Assembly: GCA_964342355.1 (NCBI GenBank)
Contig: CAYFFG010000001.1
Coordinates: 124,001 to 188,000, forward strand
Direction of reading: 5' to 3'
Origin: Hirschia sp964342355
GTDB taxonomy: Bacteria; Pseudomonadota; Alphaproteobacteria; Caulobacterales; Hyphomonadaceae
Length of the DNA stretch: 64,000 bases
Shown here: piece after piece, positions 16,034-25,544 of the stretch
How the letters are laid out: every line of letters begins with the position of its first letter
How positions within the stretch are numbered: position 1 is the first letter of the stretch
Notes under the pieces: generated by a model
What the model was told of the DNA's origin: nothing
What the model saw: the letters and a program-made list of their open reading frames with translations, nothing else
The model's database searches: none
Translations under genes and position numbers: made by a program

Positions 16034-17533
16034 ATGATCTCTTTTTCTATCGGCGAATATGTCGTCGCGCCTGACATTTATCATCTTGTATTTTTTGCGT
16101 TTGCGATCGCGTTTCTGGTGCTATGGCGGACGAGCGCTGGCAAGAAACATCTTGTGCGGCGGGAGGTGGCCACTGAGCATGCCGACAAGATGCGTATGCT
16201 CGAATTGAGCGCTCAGCAGGCTAAAGACAATGAAGCGCGGACAATTGCGCAACACGCCGAATTCAAACGCGATACGGAAAGCGCTGAGGCGAAACTAAAA
16301 GATGATCTCAAGACGGCGCAAACTGAGCTGCGGACACTCAGCGAGCAACTTGCGGCAGAGCGTGCGCGGGCTGGTGAGAAAGAACGAGCGTTTGAACAGG
16401 AACGTTCTTCGCTTAATCAACTTGCCAAGGACATGCAGGACCGTTTTCAGGCCATGGCGGACACGGCGCTGAAGTCTTCGCAAACGCAGTTTCTAGAGCT
16501 TGCAGACCAGCAATTGGCAAAACATTCTGAAGGCGCAGGCGGTGAGCTGAAACGCCTGATCCAGCCCATTCAGGAGACCTTTGGACAGTTCCGCGAAAAG
16601 GTTGATGCGATCCAGAAGACATCAAGTGAAGATCGCGCATCAATGAAAGAACAGTTTGCTGCTCTGCTTGAGAACATGCAGCGGACACAGGCAGCCACCG
16701 ACAAGCTATCCAGTGCTCTGACATCGCCAAAGAGCGGAGGGCGTTGGGGCGAAGAAACACTCAGCAATGTGTTGGAGATGGCCGGTCTGTCGCCTTATGC
16801 GGACTTTACCGAGCAATCCCACACGCAAACGGAAAATGGCGCAATTCGACCGGACGTCGTGGTGCGCTTGCCGGGCGGGCGGGAATTGGTGATCGATTCA
16901 AAAGTCTCTGTTGATGATTATCTGCGCGCGTCAGAAGAAACGGATGCGGACAAACGCGCTGGCTTGCTTAAAGCGCATGCGCGTAAGGTTCGCGATCATG
17001 TCAGTGCGCTCGCAAAAAAAGCGTACTGGGCGGAGTTGTCCGATGCGGTCGACTTTGTCGCCATGTTTATTCCTGGTGAAAATTTCTACGCTGCGGCGTT
17101 GGAGCACGACCGGGATATTTTCGATTATGCGGCCAAGAACAAAGTGATTATCGTCACGCCGTCGACCCTGATTGCATTGGCAAAAGCTGTGGCTTATGGC
17201 TGGCGCCAGGAAGAAGCGGCAAAGAACGCACGCGAAGTGACAGCGCTGGCGCGTGAGCTTTACAAACGATTATCTGTGATGGGCGCGCGCGTTGTGAAGG
17301 TTGGGCAGGGCATATCCGGTAGCGCGTCAGCTTATAATGATCTGGTTGCGTCGCTTGAGGGGACTGTGCTGCCTCAGGCGCGCAAGTTTGAAAGTATGGG
17401 CATGGATGCGGATGGCAAGTCATTACCCGAGCTCGATTTCATAGAAGATACAGTTCGTGAACCGCGCCGCGATCGCGATTTACAGTTTGTCGAGGAAAAT
17501 TCGGCAAAACAGATTGACACAAACCATTCCTAA
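16034..17533 (+). CDS. rmuC: DNA recombination protein RmuC
   Basis: A 499-residue protein with a single N-terminal membrane helix (about residues 10-30). A long charged coiled coil follows (about 45-230, with many Glu, Ala, Gln and Lys), then the RmuC nuclease-like domain (about 235-440). Key stretches are GRWGEETLSNVLEMAGL, LVIDSKVSVDDYLRA and FVAMFIPGENFYAAAL. RmuC proteins are thought to limit DNA inversions and rearrangements and resemble PD-(D/E)xK nucleases. It lies upstream of def in the same direction, separated by 38 nt, an arrangement frequent in alphaproteobacteria. Confidence 0.93.
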   Translation: MISFSIGEYVVAPDIYHLVFFAFAIAFLVLWRTSAGKKHLVRREVATEHADKMRMLELSAQQAKDNEARTIAQHAEFKRDTESAEAKLKDDLKTAQTELRTLSEQLAAERARAGEKERAFEQERSSLNQLAKDMQDRFQAMADTALKSSQTQFLELADQQLAKHSEGAGGELKRLIQPIQETFGQFREKVDAIQKTSSEDRASMKEQFAALLENMQRTQAATDKLSSALTSPKSGGRWGEETLSNVLEMAGLSPYADFTEQSHTQTENGAIRPDVVVRLPGGRELVIDSKVSVDDYLRASEETDADKRAGLLKAHARKVRDHVSALAKKAYWAELSDAVDFVAMFIPGENFYAAALEHDRDIFDYAAKNKVIIVTPSTLIALAKAVAYGWRQEEAAKNAREVTALARELYKRLSVMGARVVKVGQGISGSASAYNDLVASLEGTVLPQARKFESMGMDADGKSLPELDFIEDTVREPRRDRDLQFVEENSAKQIDTNHS

Positions 17534-17571
17534 TTCTTGACGCAAGCTCCTTGCCGCCATAGCTAATAGTT

Positions 17572-18093
17572 ATGACAATACGCCCCATATTGACCGTACC
17601 TGACCCCGTCCTCAAAGAGGTGTCCAAGCCCGTCGAGAAAGTCGACGACGAGCTTCGCACGCTGATGGATGACATGCTTGAGACAATGTATGACGCTCCA
17701 GGCATCGGCTTGGCGGCCGTACAGGTCGGTGTGCCGGTGCGTGTGATCGTTATGGATCTGGCCGGTCAGGATGAAGACCCTCAGCCGCGTTATTTTGTGA
17801 ACCCGGAAATTCTGGAAAAGGTTGAAGAGACACAGCCATATGATGAAGGCTGCCTGTCTGTACCGGATGTTTACGAGACGATTGATCGCCCTGCGCGGGT
17901 CAAGTTGAAATACCTCAATTATGATGGCGAGGAAGTCATTGAATGGGCAGAGGGGCTTTATGCGACCTGTATCCAGCATGAAATGGATCATCTGGAAGGC
18001 ACGCTGTTCATTGACCACCTCTCGCGCCTCAAGCGCACACGCGCGGTCGACAAGGTGAAAAAGCTGCGTCGCCGCGCTGACGCGAGCGCTTAA
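17572..18093 (+). CDS. def: peptide deformylase
   Basis: A 173-residue iron/zinc hydrolase that removes the formyl group from new proteins. All three family motifs are present: GIGLAAVQVG (about 44-53), EGCLSVP (about 91-97, metal-binding Cys) and QHEMDHLEG (about 136-144, two metal-binding His and the catalytic Glu). It is followed by fmt and truA in the same direction, the standard def-fmt-truA translation cluster. Confidence 0.97.
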   Translation: MTIRPILTVPDPVLKEVSKPVEKVDDELRTLMDDMLETMYDAPGIGLAAVQVGVPVRVIVMDLAGQDEDPQPRYFVNPEILEKVEETQPYDEGCLSVPDVYETIDRPARVKLKYLNYDGEEVIEWAEGLYATCIQHEMDHLEGTLFIDHLSRLKRTRAVDKVKKLRRRADASA

Positions 18094-18192
18094 ATTTTCC
18101 AGCAGCTCAATTTTCCAACGCACTGATCTCGCAAATCTGGATCGTCATGCTATGCCGTGACGCCAAACTTATTGTTTCAGGGACAGACAGGT

Positions 18193-19125
18193 ATGTCGCT
18201 TCGCATCGTGTTTATGGGATCGCCGGACTTTTCCGTACCAGCGCTGAAGGCGCTTCACGATGCGGGTCATGAGATTGTTTGTGTTTATTCCCAGCCACCA
18301 CGCAGAGCTGGCCGCGGGAAAAGCGAACGCAAAACGCCCGTGCATGCCTTTGCAGAAGCATTGGGCATTGAGGTGCGCACGCCGGTCAGCCTGAAATCAG
18401 ACGAAGCGCAGAGTGAGTTTGCAGCGCTTAAGGCGGATCTGGCTGTGGTCGTCGCCTATGGGTTGATCTTGCCGCAGGCCGTTCTGGATGCGCCACAGTA
18501 TGGTTGCATCAATGCGCACGCGTCTATTCTGCCAAGATGGCGAGGCGCAGCACCAATTCAGCGCGCAATTATGGCGGGCGATACGGAAACAGGCGTTGAT
18601 ATCATGCAGATGGAAGCAGGCCTTGATACAGGTCCAGTCATGTTGTCTGGACGCTGTGACATTACAGCCGAAACCATCGCAGGCGAACTGCACGATGAAT
18701 TGTCAGCGATTGGCGCCGAACTTTTGGTGGAGGCAGCTGATCAGATTGAACGGGGCAAAGCTGTTTTTGTGCCTCAATCAGACGAGGGTGTTGTTTACGC
18801 GCATAAACTGACAAATGACGAAACCCGTATTGACTGGGCGAAAACATCGACAGAGGTGCGATGTCATATTCATGGATTGTCGCCGTTTCCTGGCGCTTGG
18901 TTTGAGTTGGAAACGTCCAAAGGCCCGGTTCGGGTCAAGGTTTTGGAAGTTGCAGACGCGATGGGTGAAGGTGAGCCGGGCGAATTGTTGGATGACAAGA
19001 TGAAAGTCGCCTGTGGAAAAGGCGCATTACGTCTTAAGCGTCTTCAGAAAGCCGGAAAAAGCGCAATGTCAGCAGAAGACTTTCTCAGGGGCAATGACAT
19101 GCCGGAGGGCGGGCATATCGCCTGA
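18193..19125 (+). CDS. fmt: methionyl-tRNA formyltransferase
   Basis: A 310-residue enzyme that formylates initiator Met-tRNA using 10-formyl-tetrahydrofolate. The N-terminal Rossmann domain begins MSLRIVFMGSPDFSVPALKA, and the active-site segment is NAHASILPRWRGAAPIQRAI with the catalytic Asn, His and later Asp (GLDTGPVM). The C-terminal OB-like tRNA-binding domain spans about 205-305. I use the ATG at 18193, which matches the family N-terminus, instead of an upstream in-frame ATG at 18157. It lies between def and truA; truA starts 6 nt after the stop. Confidence 0.96.
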   Translation: MSLRIVFMGSPDFSVPALKALHDAGHEIVCVYSQPPRRAGRGKSERKTPVHAFAEALGIEVRTPVSLKSDEAQSEFAALKADLAVVVAYGLILPQAVLDAPQYGCINAHASILPRWRGAAPIQRAIMAGDTETGVDIMQMEAGLDTGPVMLSGRCDITAETIAGELHDELSAIGAELLVEAADQIERGKAVFVPQSDEGVVYAHKLTNDETRIDWAKTSTEVRCHIHGLSPFPGAWFELETSKGPVRVKVLEVADAMGEGEPGELLDDKMKVACGKGALRLKRLQKAGKSAMSAEDFLRGNDMPEGGHIA

Positions 19126-19131
19126 TCTTTC

Positions 19132-19872
19132 ATGCACAGATTTAAGCTGACAATCGAATATGAAGGCACCAACTTTGTTGGCTGGCAACGTCAGGCGGAT
19201 CAACCCTCCGTGCAGCAGGTGATAGAAGAAGCCGTTCAGGCGACGACGGCTCAGTTCTCGAACGTCCATGGAGCCGGACGCACTGACTCCGGCGTTCATG
19301 CGCTTGGTCAAGTTGCTCACGTCGATATTGCAAAAGACATCAGCGCAGACAAAGTTCGGGATGCGCTCAATTATCATATGCGACCAAACCCGGTATCTAT
19401 TCTGGAAGCTGAGGAAGTGGGAGAAGATTTTCATGCGCGCTTCTCAGCGGTGGCGCGCCACTATGTATACAGATTGATTGATCGACGATCTGATCTGACT
19501 TTCGACAAAGGCCTAGCCTGGCGCACGATGACGCCAGTCGACACTGATGCGATGCACATTGCGGCGCAATACCTGTTAGGCCGCCATGATTTTACGACAT
19601 TTCGAGACAGCCAGTGTCAGGCTGAAAGCCCGGTGCGAACGATCGATCAAATAAAGGTTGTTCGCAACGGCCAGGATATCAGAGTTTATGTCAGCGCCAG
19701 GTCATTTCTCCACCGACAGGTTCGATCAATTGTTGGTTCTTTGGTTGATGTCGGACGTGGTAAGCAGAATGTTGCGTGGATGAAGGACATTCTGGAGGCT
19801 GCTGACAGAACAGCTTGCGGGCAGGTCGCACCAGCTGACGGGCTTTATCTTGCACAAATCGACTATGATTAA
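19132..19872 (+). CDS. truA: tRNA pseudouridine(38-40) synthase TruA
   Basis: A 246-residue enzyme that modifies U38-U40 in the anticodon arm. The catalytic Asp is in GAGRTDSGVHALGQVA (about residues 46-61). Other hallmarks are the N-terminal IEYEGTNFVGWQRQ and the C-terminal SFLHRQVRSIVGSLVDVGRG. It ends the def-fmt-truA run, with its start 6 nt downstream of fmt, which suggests coupling. Confidence 0.96.
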   Translation: MHRFKLTIEYEGTNFVGWQRQADQPSVQQVIEEAVQATTAQFSNVHGAGRTDSGVHALGQVAHVDIAKDISADKVRDALNYHMRPNPVSILEAEEVGEDFHARFSAVARHYVYRLIDRRSDLTFDKGLAWRTMTPVDTDAMHIAAQYLLGRHDFTTFRDSQCQAESPVRTIDQIKVVRNGQDIRVYVSARSFLHRQVRSIVGSLVDVGRGKQNVAWMKDILEAADRTACGQVAPADGLYLAQIDYD

Positions 19873-19935
19873 CTGAGTTTTGCCGCTAACGTCCGCCACA
19901 TCTGGGGATTTTGGATCAATCTTGAGGGTGATCAG

Positions 19936-20787
19936 ATGAAGTGGCGAGGCGGACGCACAGGCGGTAATGTGGAGGACCGGCGCGGCGCGAAAGGCGCAGC
20001 GGCAGGCGGCGGGATCGGCATCGTGATCATTGCGCTGATCGGCTATTTTTTCTTTGGCATTGATCCGCAAACAACCACAAAAATCGCTGGCGGTCTCAGC
20101 AATATTGGCGGTGGAGAACAAGCCGGTGAAGTCGGTACGCCCGAAGATGAAGCTGGTCGATTTGTCGATGTTGTTGGCGCGAATGTAAACGATGTCTGGT
20201 CCCAGGCGATGCAGGGTTATCGTGAGCCGACTGTGGTTCTCTATACGCAAGGCACATCAACTGGGTGTGGGTATGGCCAGTCCGCGATGGGGCCGTTTTA
20301 TTGCCCAACCGACCAGACTGTTTATCTGGATCTGAGTTTCTGGAGTGAGATGGAATCCAAGCTGGGAGCGTCCGGCGCTGAATTTGCGCGGGCGTATGTG
20401 GTCGCACATGAGTTTGGTCACCATGTTCAGACGTTGACGGGCGCATCTCAAGCGGTTCGCAAGGCGCAACAAAGCGCGTCATCTCAGGCAGAGGCCAACC
20501 GTCACCTGGTGAAACTTGAACTGCAGGCAGATTGTTATGCGGGCGTATGGGCGGCAAACGCTGCGCGCGTTTCCGGAGGGCAGGTTAAACTGGAAGCAGG
20601 CGACATGCGCGAAGGCCTGAAGACAGCCAACGCTATTGGTGATGACACATTGCAAAAACGCTCAACCGGACAAGTTCAGCCAGAGGGCTTTACCCATGGC
20701 ACGTCTGAGCAGCGTATGGAGTGGCTGACACGCGGGTATGAGACTGGCGACCCTAATAGTTGTGACACGTTTTCGGCGCTCGACTAA
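19936..20787 (+). CDS. YpfJ-family neutral zinc metallopeptidase
   Basis: A 283-residue protein of the putative neutral zinc metallopeptidase family. The N-terminal 16 or so residues are typical (MKWRGGRTGGNVEDRRG), followed by one membrane helix (GIGIVIIALIGYFFFGI) and an exported domain carrying the zinc site HEFGHHVQ (about 156-163). Downstream, LELQADCYAGVWA supplies the likely third ligand. Its substrates are not known. An ATG with GGGTGATCAG upstream is used. The gene is convergent with, and abuts, the RluE gene. Confidence 0.88.
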   Translation: MKWRGGRTGGNVEDRRGAKGAAAGGGIGIVIIALIGYFFFGIDPQTTTKIAGGLSNIGGGEQAGEVGTPEDEAGRFVDVVGANVNDVWSQAMQGYREPTVVLYTQGTSTGCGYGQSAMGPFYCPTDQTVYLDLSFWSEMESKLGASGAEFARAYVVAHEFGHHVQTLTGASQAVRKAQQSASSQAEANRHLVKLELQADCYAGVWAANAARVSGGQVKLEAGDMREGLKTANAIGDDTLQKRSTGQVQPEGFTHGTSEQRMEWLTRGYETGDPNSCDTFSALD

Positions 20788-21342
20788 TCAGCGCTGAGCG
20801 TCTTTCCATTCGCCGACATCAAGACCCTCGATTGACCAGTCGCCTACGCTATAGCGAATGAGGCGGAGCGTCGGGTGTCCGACCGCAGCGGTCATTCTGC
20901 GGACCTGGCGGTTGCGGCCCTCGCGAATGGAAAGTTTTATCCAGGCGTCTGGTATGGATTTGCGCACGCGAATAGGCGGGTCGCGTGGCCAGAGTTGAGC
21001 GGGTTCTGTCATCAGCTCGGCGCGTGCGGGCGCTGTCATACCGTCCTTGAGGTCAACGCCGCGGCGCAATTGCTCCAGTGTGTCGTCGTCAGGTTGGCCT
21101 TCGACTTGGACCCAGTATGTTTTCCAAACACGGCGTTTTGGATTAGCGATCCGATCCTGAAGTCGGCCATCGTCTGTCAGCACCAACAAGCCTTCGCTGT
21201 CCCGGTCCAGGCGGCCAGCCGCATAGACTTTGGGGACATCTATGAAGTCTGACAGAGTTTGGCGCGCGCTATCAACGGACCCTTTGTCTGTAAATTGAGA
21301 CAGGACGTTGAAGGGTTTGTTGAATAAAATGAGCCGAGTCAT
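20788..21342 (-). CDS. rluE: 23S rRNA pseudouridine synthase of the RluE type
   Basis: A 184-residue member of the RsuA/RluB/E/F family without an N-terminal S4 domain, which points to RluE (pseudouridine 2457 of 23S rRNA). The catalytic Asp is in AAGRLDRDSEGLLVLT (about 41-56), and the C-terminal family motif is REGRNRQVRRMTAAVGHP. The N-terminus MTRLILFNKPFNVLSQF is the usual one. It ends exactly where the convergent metallopeptidase gene ends, and dapE lies 3 nt upstream, so the two could share a transcript. Confidence 0.88.
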   Translation of the reverse strand: MTRLILFNKPFNVLSQFTDKGSVDSARQTLSDFIDVPKVYAAGRLDRDSEGLLVLTDDGRLQDRIANPKRRVWKTYWVQVEGQPDDDTLEQLRRGVDLKDGMTAPARAELMTEPAQLWPRDPPIRVRKSIPDAWIKLSIREGRNRQVRRMTAAVGHPTLRLIRYSVGDWSIEGLDVGEWKDAQR

Positions 21343-21345
21343 CGC

Positions 21346-22497
21346 CTAGGAAAAATAGCTCACCAGCAAGCGATGATAGATACGAGACAGTGTTTCAAGT
21401 TCCGCAACGGAGCAATGTTCATCGACCTTATGCGCTGTGTCGTTCTTCAAGCCTAATTCAGCGACGGGACAATAATCCTTGATAAAGCGGGCATCAGATG
21501 TACCGCCGCCTGTTGTCAGCTTGGGAGTTATGCCGGTTTCAGCTTTTACGGCGTCCTGAAGTTTGGCGGTAAAATCACCTGGATCAGTGTAAAAGGCTTC
21601 GCCTGTGACTTTCAGGTCGAGAGCGATCTCAACATTGTTTTTCGAGTGCGCGGCGGCTTTTTCCATCAACATCGCTTTAAGCGCTTCACCAGAGTGATTG
21701 GTGTTAAACCGGATATTGAATTGGGCGCGCGCCTGACCAGCGATTACATTGTGAGCAGGATTGTCAACGTCAACAGAGGTCACTTCCAGATTGGTCGGTT
21801 GGAAGCCGGGAGCGCCTTCATCCAGCGCACCTTTGATATCGTTGAGGAATTCGAGAATAACTGGCACCGGGTTGGCGGCTTTTTCAGGATAAGCTGCATG
21901 ACCCTGCAGGCCTTTGGCTGTCACTTTGCCATTTAAGCTGCCGCGGCGACCATTTTTGATGATGTCACCAAGAACAGTCTCAGAAGTAGGCTCGCCGACA
22001 ATGCAGTGTGTGAGCACTTCGCCATCTGCTGTGATAGCTGGCAAGAGCTTTATCGTGCCATTCACGCTGGGACCTTCTTCGTCGCCTGTGATGAGAAACG
22101 AGATCTGACCGTTGGGCACACCGTGTGCGTCGAGGTAATTTGAGACAGCAGTGACAAAGGCCGCAATTGACCCCTTCATATCGACTGCGCCGCGCCCGAT
22201 CAGATTGCCGCCGCGAATTTCAGCTTTGAACGGTGGGACCGACCAGGCGGTTTCATCGCCGACCGGCACGACATCTGTATGACCGGCAAAACAAAGGTTA
22301 GGTCCTTTGTCGCCGATAACCGCGTAAAGATTGTCAACGTCTTCAAAGGGGTAGCGTTTGGTGCGAAAGCCCAAATCTTTGAGTGCGCGTTCCAGCACAT
22401 CCAGTGCGCCAGCATCTTCAGGCGTAATGGAAGCGCAGTTAATGAGGGCCTGCGCAAAAGCCACAGGATCTTGGGTGAGGGAATGGGTCTCGTTCAT
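21346..22497 (-). CDS. dapE: succinyl-diaminopimelate desuccinylase
   Basis: A 383-residue M20 zinc hydrolase that removes succinate from N-succinyl-LL-diaminopimelate in lysine and cell-wall synthesis. Metal ligands are visible in FAGHTDVVPVGD (His, Asp), AVDMKGSIAAF (Asp), the catalytic ITGDEEGPSVNGT (Glu-Glu), the CIVGEPTS segment and a final ligand His near the end (NDTAHKVDEH). GGGTSDARF is also typical of DapE. dapD, the succinylase of the same pathway, is 3 kb away at 25545-26378 on the same strand, with two unrelated genes between them. Confidence 0.94.
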   Translation of the reverse strand: MNETHSLTQDPVAFAQALINCASITPEDAGALDVLERALKDLGFRTKRYPFEDVDNLYAVIGDKGPNLCFAGHTDVVPVGDETAWSVPPFKAEIRGGNLIGRGAVDMKGSIAAFVTAVSNYLDAHGVPNGQISFLITGDEEGPSVNGTIKLLPAITADGEVLTHCIVGEPTSETVLGDIIKNGRRGSLNGKVTAKGLQGHAAYPEKAANPVPVILEFLNDIKGALDEGAPGFQPTNLEVTSVDVDNPAHNVIAGQARAQFNIRFNTNHSGEALKAMLMEKAAAHSKNNVEIALDLKVTGEAFYTDPGDFTAKLQDAVKAETGITPKLTTGGGTSDARFIKDYCPVAELGLKNDTAHKVDEHCSVAELETLSRIYHRLLVSYFS

Positions 22498-22551
22498 GAT
22501 CCTGTGTTTAAGCGGCAGTTAGGCTATGCGACAAGTCCTAAGCACGTTTGC

Positions 22552-24549
22552 TTAGAAGATTTTGAAGCCGCCTTCTTCGCCTTTGCACCAGACGATCGCA
22601 CCGGAATACTCTTTTCCTTCATATTCCAGACGGAAAGGACGTCCGATATCTTTCTGTGTGACACCGTAAAGTCTGAAGCCACCCGCTGAGACATCGTGCA
22701 CCTGAACCGGGCGTTTCTGGTCATCGCCAACCAGGTAAGCAGATTCCTTGTCCACTGGCCGGCGCTCGAACTGGCGGCGGTCAATCATGCGAAGTTCTGA
22801 ATCAAGTTTTTCTGCGACCGTGTTGAGGAGATTAATCACCTCATCGCTGGCGCCATCCAATTGTTCCACATATTTCATCGCGCGATCACGGTCGCGGTTT
22901 TCCATAGCTGTGAGGGCTTCTTTTGCAATGGCGTGCACACGGCGATGCGGCTCTGCTATTTGCTTGAAATGTTCGTTCTGGAGCAAAGCTTCATCTTCAA
23001 CATGATCATACCATTTGCCCAGTCGACAGGTGTGGTGATCTGGCAGTTCGTGCGCCTTGAAATTGTCCGCGCCTAGCACTGTGTCGACGACGCGTTTTTT
23101 AAATACAATGTGATCAATTTTCGCCATCTGACAGAGCGAACGTGGAGAGTTTTCACGGAAATATTCTTTTGCGTTGTCGATGAAGCGCGTGTTGGTGTTA
23201 CGCATGTTGCGTGCGATATCGCTCAAGCGCTGCTCATTGCGTGTGGCGTCGCTGGAGACCAGGTTCACATTCGAGCTGATCTCTGTCGTGGCTGAGCGTT
23301 GCTGGTTGAGAATTGTCGCGATTTCGCTCAGGCGAGTGGCCACATTATTGACCTGATCGCCTGAATGACGGATGCGCTCGCTTGCGCCTTGTAGGGTCGC
23401 ATTTCCGCGATTAATGGCTTCAGATGTTGCGTTAAAGGCGCTGCGGATTGATGTGATGCCGTGTTGAAGCGCGCCGATGTTTTCAGAGACATCAACTGTG
23501 GCTTTTGCTGATTGGTTGGCTAGCTGTTTGACCTCGGAAGCAACAACGGCAAAGCCTTTACCGGCGTCGCCGGCCCGGGCAGCTTCGATGGTGGCGTTTA
23601 GGGCGAGTAGGTTTGTCTGGTCTGCAATGTCCTGAATGACGGCCAGGAAATCAGACACTTGCGAGGAAACTTTTTCCAGTGTTTCCAGGCTGCCAAGACT
23701 TTGGGCTGACGCAGTCGCAATTTCCGACATGGAGCCGGCTGCGCTGTCTACTTCGTTTACTGCTTCTCGAACAGCGGCATTGGATTGCTGAGCATCCTCA
23801 GAAGCGTGTTCGGAGTTTTCTGATATCTGCTCCATTGACGCCACCATTTCTTCAACGGCGGCAGAGATGGACTGGGTGAATTCAGCCGTTTTAGAGGAGC
23901 TGTCGTTCAGGATCGCCAGATTGAACATCACCTTGTTGACGTCAGCAACCGTTGCCGCGGCCTGTTTGAGGCTCTGATAGTTTTCTTCAGCTTCTGCGAT
24001 GTCCGCTTCGCGAGACTTGATGCCCCGCGCATAAGCTTCGTTTCCAGCGATCATATCCATGAACATGCGTGCGATGAAAACCTGAAGCAGCTCGCTGACT
24101 TTGTTCGTGTTGCCGCGCGCCGATTTCAGAACATGCGGAATAAAGTTGATTAGCACGCGGCCGTATGACGCCAGATACCATTGTGAATCCAATCCGACTT
24201 TCACATGGGCTGCGCCGACGCGTTTAGCCCGCTCGCGAAAGTTTGCATCGGGTTTGGATTGAAACAGGGCTTCCCAATGCTTTTTCTGCGCATTTTTAAG
24301 GCGGCCGATATCAGCTTTGTTTTCTTTCAGAAGTTGAGAAAGTCGGGAGTTTTTGGACGCGTCATTGTAGAACCCGTCAAGCACTGAAGGCAGTGCGTCG
24401 CTGACTGTGGGCCAAACCAGTTTCGCAAGCCGACCATCAGCATCAAATGGAGCTAAGTAATTGTAAATACTTTCAGTAATCAGGTTCTCATAGTTTTGAG
24501 AGTCGCTTGAGTCGGTGTTGTGTTTCAGTGCCTGCGCGCTGTCTGACAT
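22552..24549 (-). CDS. globin-coupled chemoreceptor with CZB and PilZ domains
   Basis: A 665-residue cytoplasmic protein, since no membrane helix is seen. Residues about 20-190 form a globin-coupled sensor of the HemAT type: His115 in GAAHVKVGLDSQWYL is the proximal haem ligand, and AQKKHWEALF is also typical. Residues about 200-470 form the chemoreceptor signalling hairpin with the tip IADQTNLLALNATIEAARAG that contacts CheA/CheW. Next comes a CZB zinc-binding domain (HTCRLGKWYDH, then HRRVH). The last 70 residues are a PilZ c-di-GMP domain (RRQFERR and DVSAGGFRL). The protein could combine oxygen, zinc or hypochlorite, and c-di-GMP signals. A hairpin overlaps its stop codon (22538-22555) without a U tract. 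Confidence 0.9.
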   Translation of the reverse strand: MSDSAQALKHNTDSSDSQNYENLITESIYNYLAPFDADGRLAKLVWPTVSDALPSVLDGFYNDASKNSRLSQLLKENKADIGRLKNAQKKHWEALFQSKPDANFRERAKRVGAAHVKVGLDSQWYLASYGRVLINFIPHVLKSARGNTNKVSELLQVFIARMFMDMIAGNEAYARGIKSREADIAEAEENYQSLKQAAATVADVNKVMFNLAILNDSSSKTAEFTQSISAAVEEMVASMEQISENSEHASEDAQQSNAAVREAVNEVDSAAGSMSEIATASAQSLGSLETLEKVSSQVSDFLAVIQDIADQTNLLALNATIEAARAGDAGKGFAVVASEVKQLANQSAKATVDVSENIGALQHGITSIRSAFNATSEAINRGNATLQGASERIRHSGDQVNNVATRLSEIATILNQQRSATTEISSNVNLVSSDATRNEQRLSDIARNMRNTNTRFIDNAKEYFRENSPRSLCQMAKIDHIVFKKRVVDTVLGADNFKAHELPDHHTCRLGKWYDHVEDEALLQNEHFKQIAEPHRRVHAIAKEALTAMENRDRDRAMKYVEQLDGASDEVINLLNTVAEKLDSELRMIDRRQFERRPVDKESAYLVGDDQKRPVQVHDVSAGGFRLYGVTQKDIGRPFRLEYEGKEYSGAIVWCKGEEGGFKIF

Positions 24550-24760
24550 CGTCCCTTATCCTTAACGTAAAATTTCCTAAACAGATAAGGCGAGTTTCTT
24601 AAGAAAAGTTATCCGTTTTCATATCTGTAGTTGTAATTTAAGGTTGTTCGGAAAAAGCCAAGAAAAATCAAATTTCTTGCTATGCAAAACAAAAGCATTT
24701 TTTGTGGGACTAAATGCGGTTTTGTGCGTTGAACACTTAACTGCGGTGTGGAGTTTGACC

Positions 24761-25540
24761 TTGCGTCTTGGTGTGAATGTCCAGATTGAATACCTGTTGG
24801 CGGGCCCAACTCAGACACTGTTGATCGTGGAAGCGGCCAATAATGGCGATCAACACATCGCACATGATTCGCTTGTCGTTTCTGGCGCGGGACCATTATT
24901 CAACATGGAAGGCGAAGAAGGTATTGGTCGTCGCACATGGTTTGAAGCCCAGGACAATATCCTCGGTGTGACCTATGAAGCGCAAATAGAAGTCAATCGT
25001 CAGTTAGAGCCAATATGCGAACTGTCAGCCCATCCGCCAAACGAACTGTCTCCGGAAGTGGCCGCATACCTTTTTCCTAGTCGGTATTGTGAGTCGGATA
25101 CGTTTCTTGATTTTGTCGCTGACCAGTTTGGCCATGCCTATGGCGGTGAGCAGATCATGGAGATGGCCGAATGGATTTTCAATAATATCCAATACACGCT
25201 CGGCGCTAGCGTCGGGACAACAACGGCTGCTGACACGTTCCATCACGGGCAGGGCGTATGCCGGGATTTTGCCCATCTGATGATCACGTTTGCGCGCGCT
25301 GCAGGTATCCCAGCGCGCATGGTGTCTGTTTATGCGCCGCGCATAGAGCCGCCGGATTTTCATGCTGTTGTCGAAATCTGGCTGGAGGGCGGTTGGCGTC
25401 TGCTTGATCCGACTAGAATGGCGAGCCCGACAGAGATGGCCCGCATCGCAGTAGGGCGCGATGCGGTGGATATTTCATTTCTGACGTTTTTTGGCTCAGC
25501 AGAGCTGCGCCAACAATCTGTTAGCGCAGTTGTCTTGTGA
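24761..25540 (+). CDS. transglutaminase-like cysteine protease family protein
   Basis: A protein of 259 residues from the preferred TTG start at 24761, which has GTGGAG 7 nt upstream and gives the N-terminus MRLGVNVQIEY typical of the group. The frame is open to 24644, but the extra part is not protein-like. An N-terminal beta domain is followed by the transglutaminase core with a complete triad: Cys167 in GQGVCRDFAHL, His201 in PDFHAVVEIW and Asp216 in LLDPTRM. Such proteins are thought to be peptidases or amidases; no substrate can be assigned. It is divergent from the chemoreceptor gene, with about 210 nt between the starts. Confidence 0.82.
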   Translation: MRLGVNVQIEYLLAGPTQTLLIVEAANNGDQHIAHDSLVVSGAGPLFNMEGEEGIGRRTWFEAQDNILGVTYEAQIEVNRQLEPICELSAHPPNELSPEVAAYLFPSRYCESDTFLDFVADQFGHAYGGEQIMEMAEWIFNNIQYTLGASVGTTTAADTFHHGQGVCRDFAHLMITFARAAGIPARMVSVYAPRIEPPDFHAVVEIWLEGGWRLLDPTRMASPTEMARIAVGRDAVDISFLTFFGSAELRQQSVSAVVL

Positions 25541-25544
25541 GAGA

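Noticed and set aside
17563..18123. 186-codon minus-strand frame opposite def
   Set aside because: It is fully antisense to peptide deformylase, whose motifs are complete; codon bias mirrors the real gene.
22538..22555. CTAAGCA-CGTT-TGCTTAG hairpin at the stop of the chemoreceptor gene
   Set aside because: A good 7-bp stem but no U tract on the minus strand; it may affect mRNA stability, yet I cannot call it a terminator.
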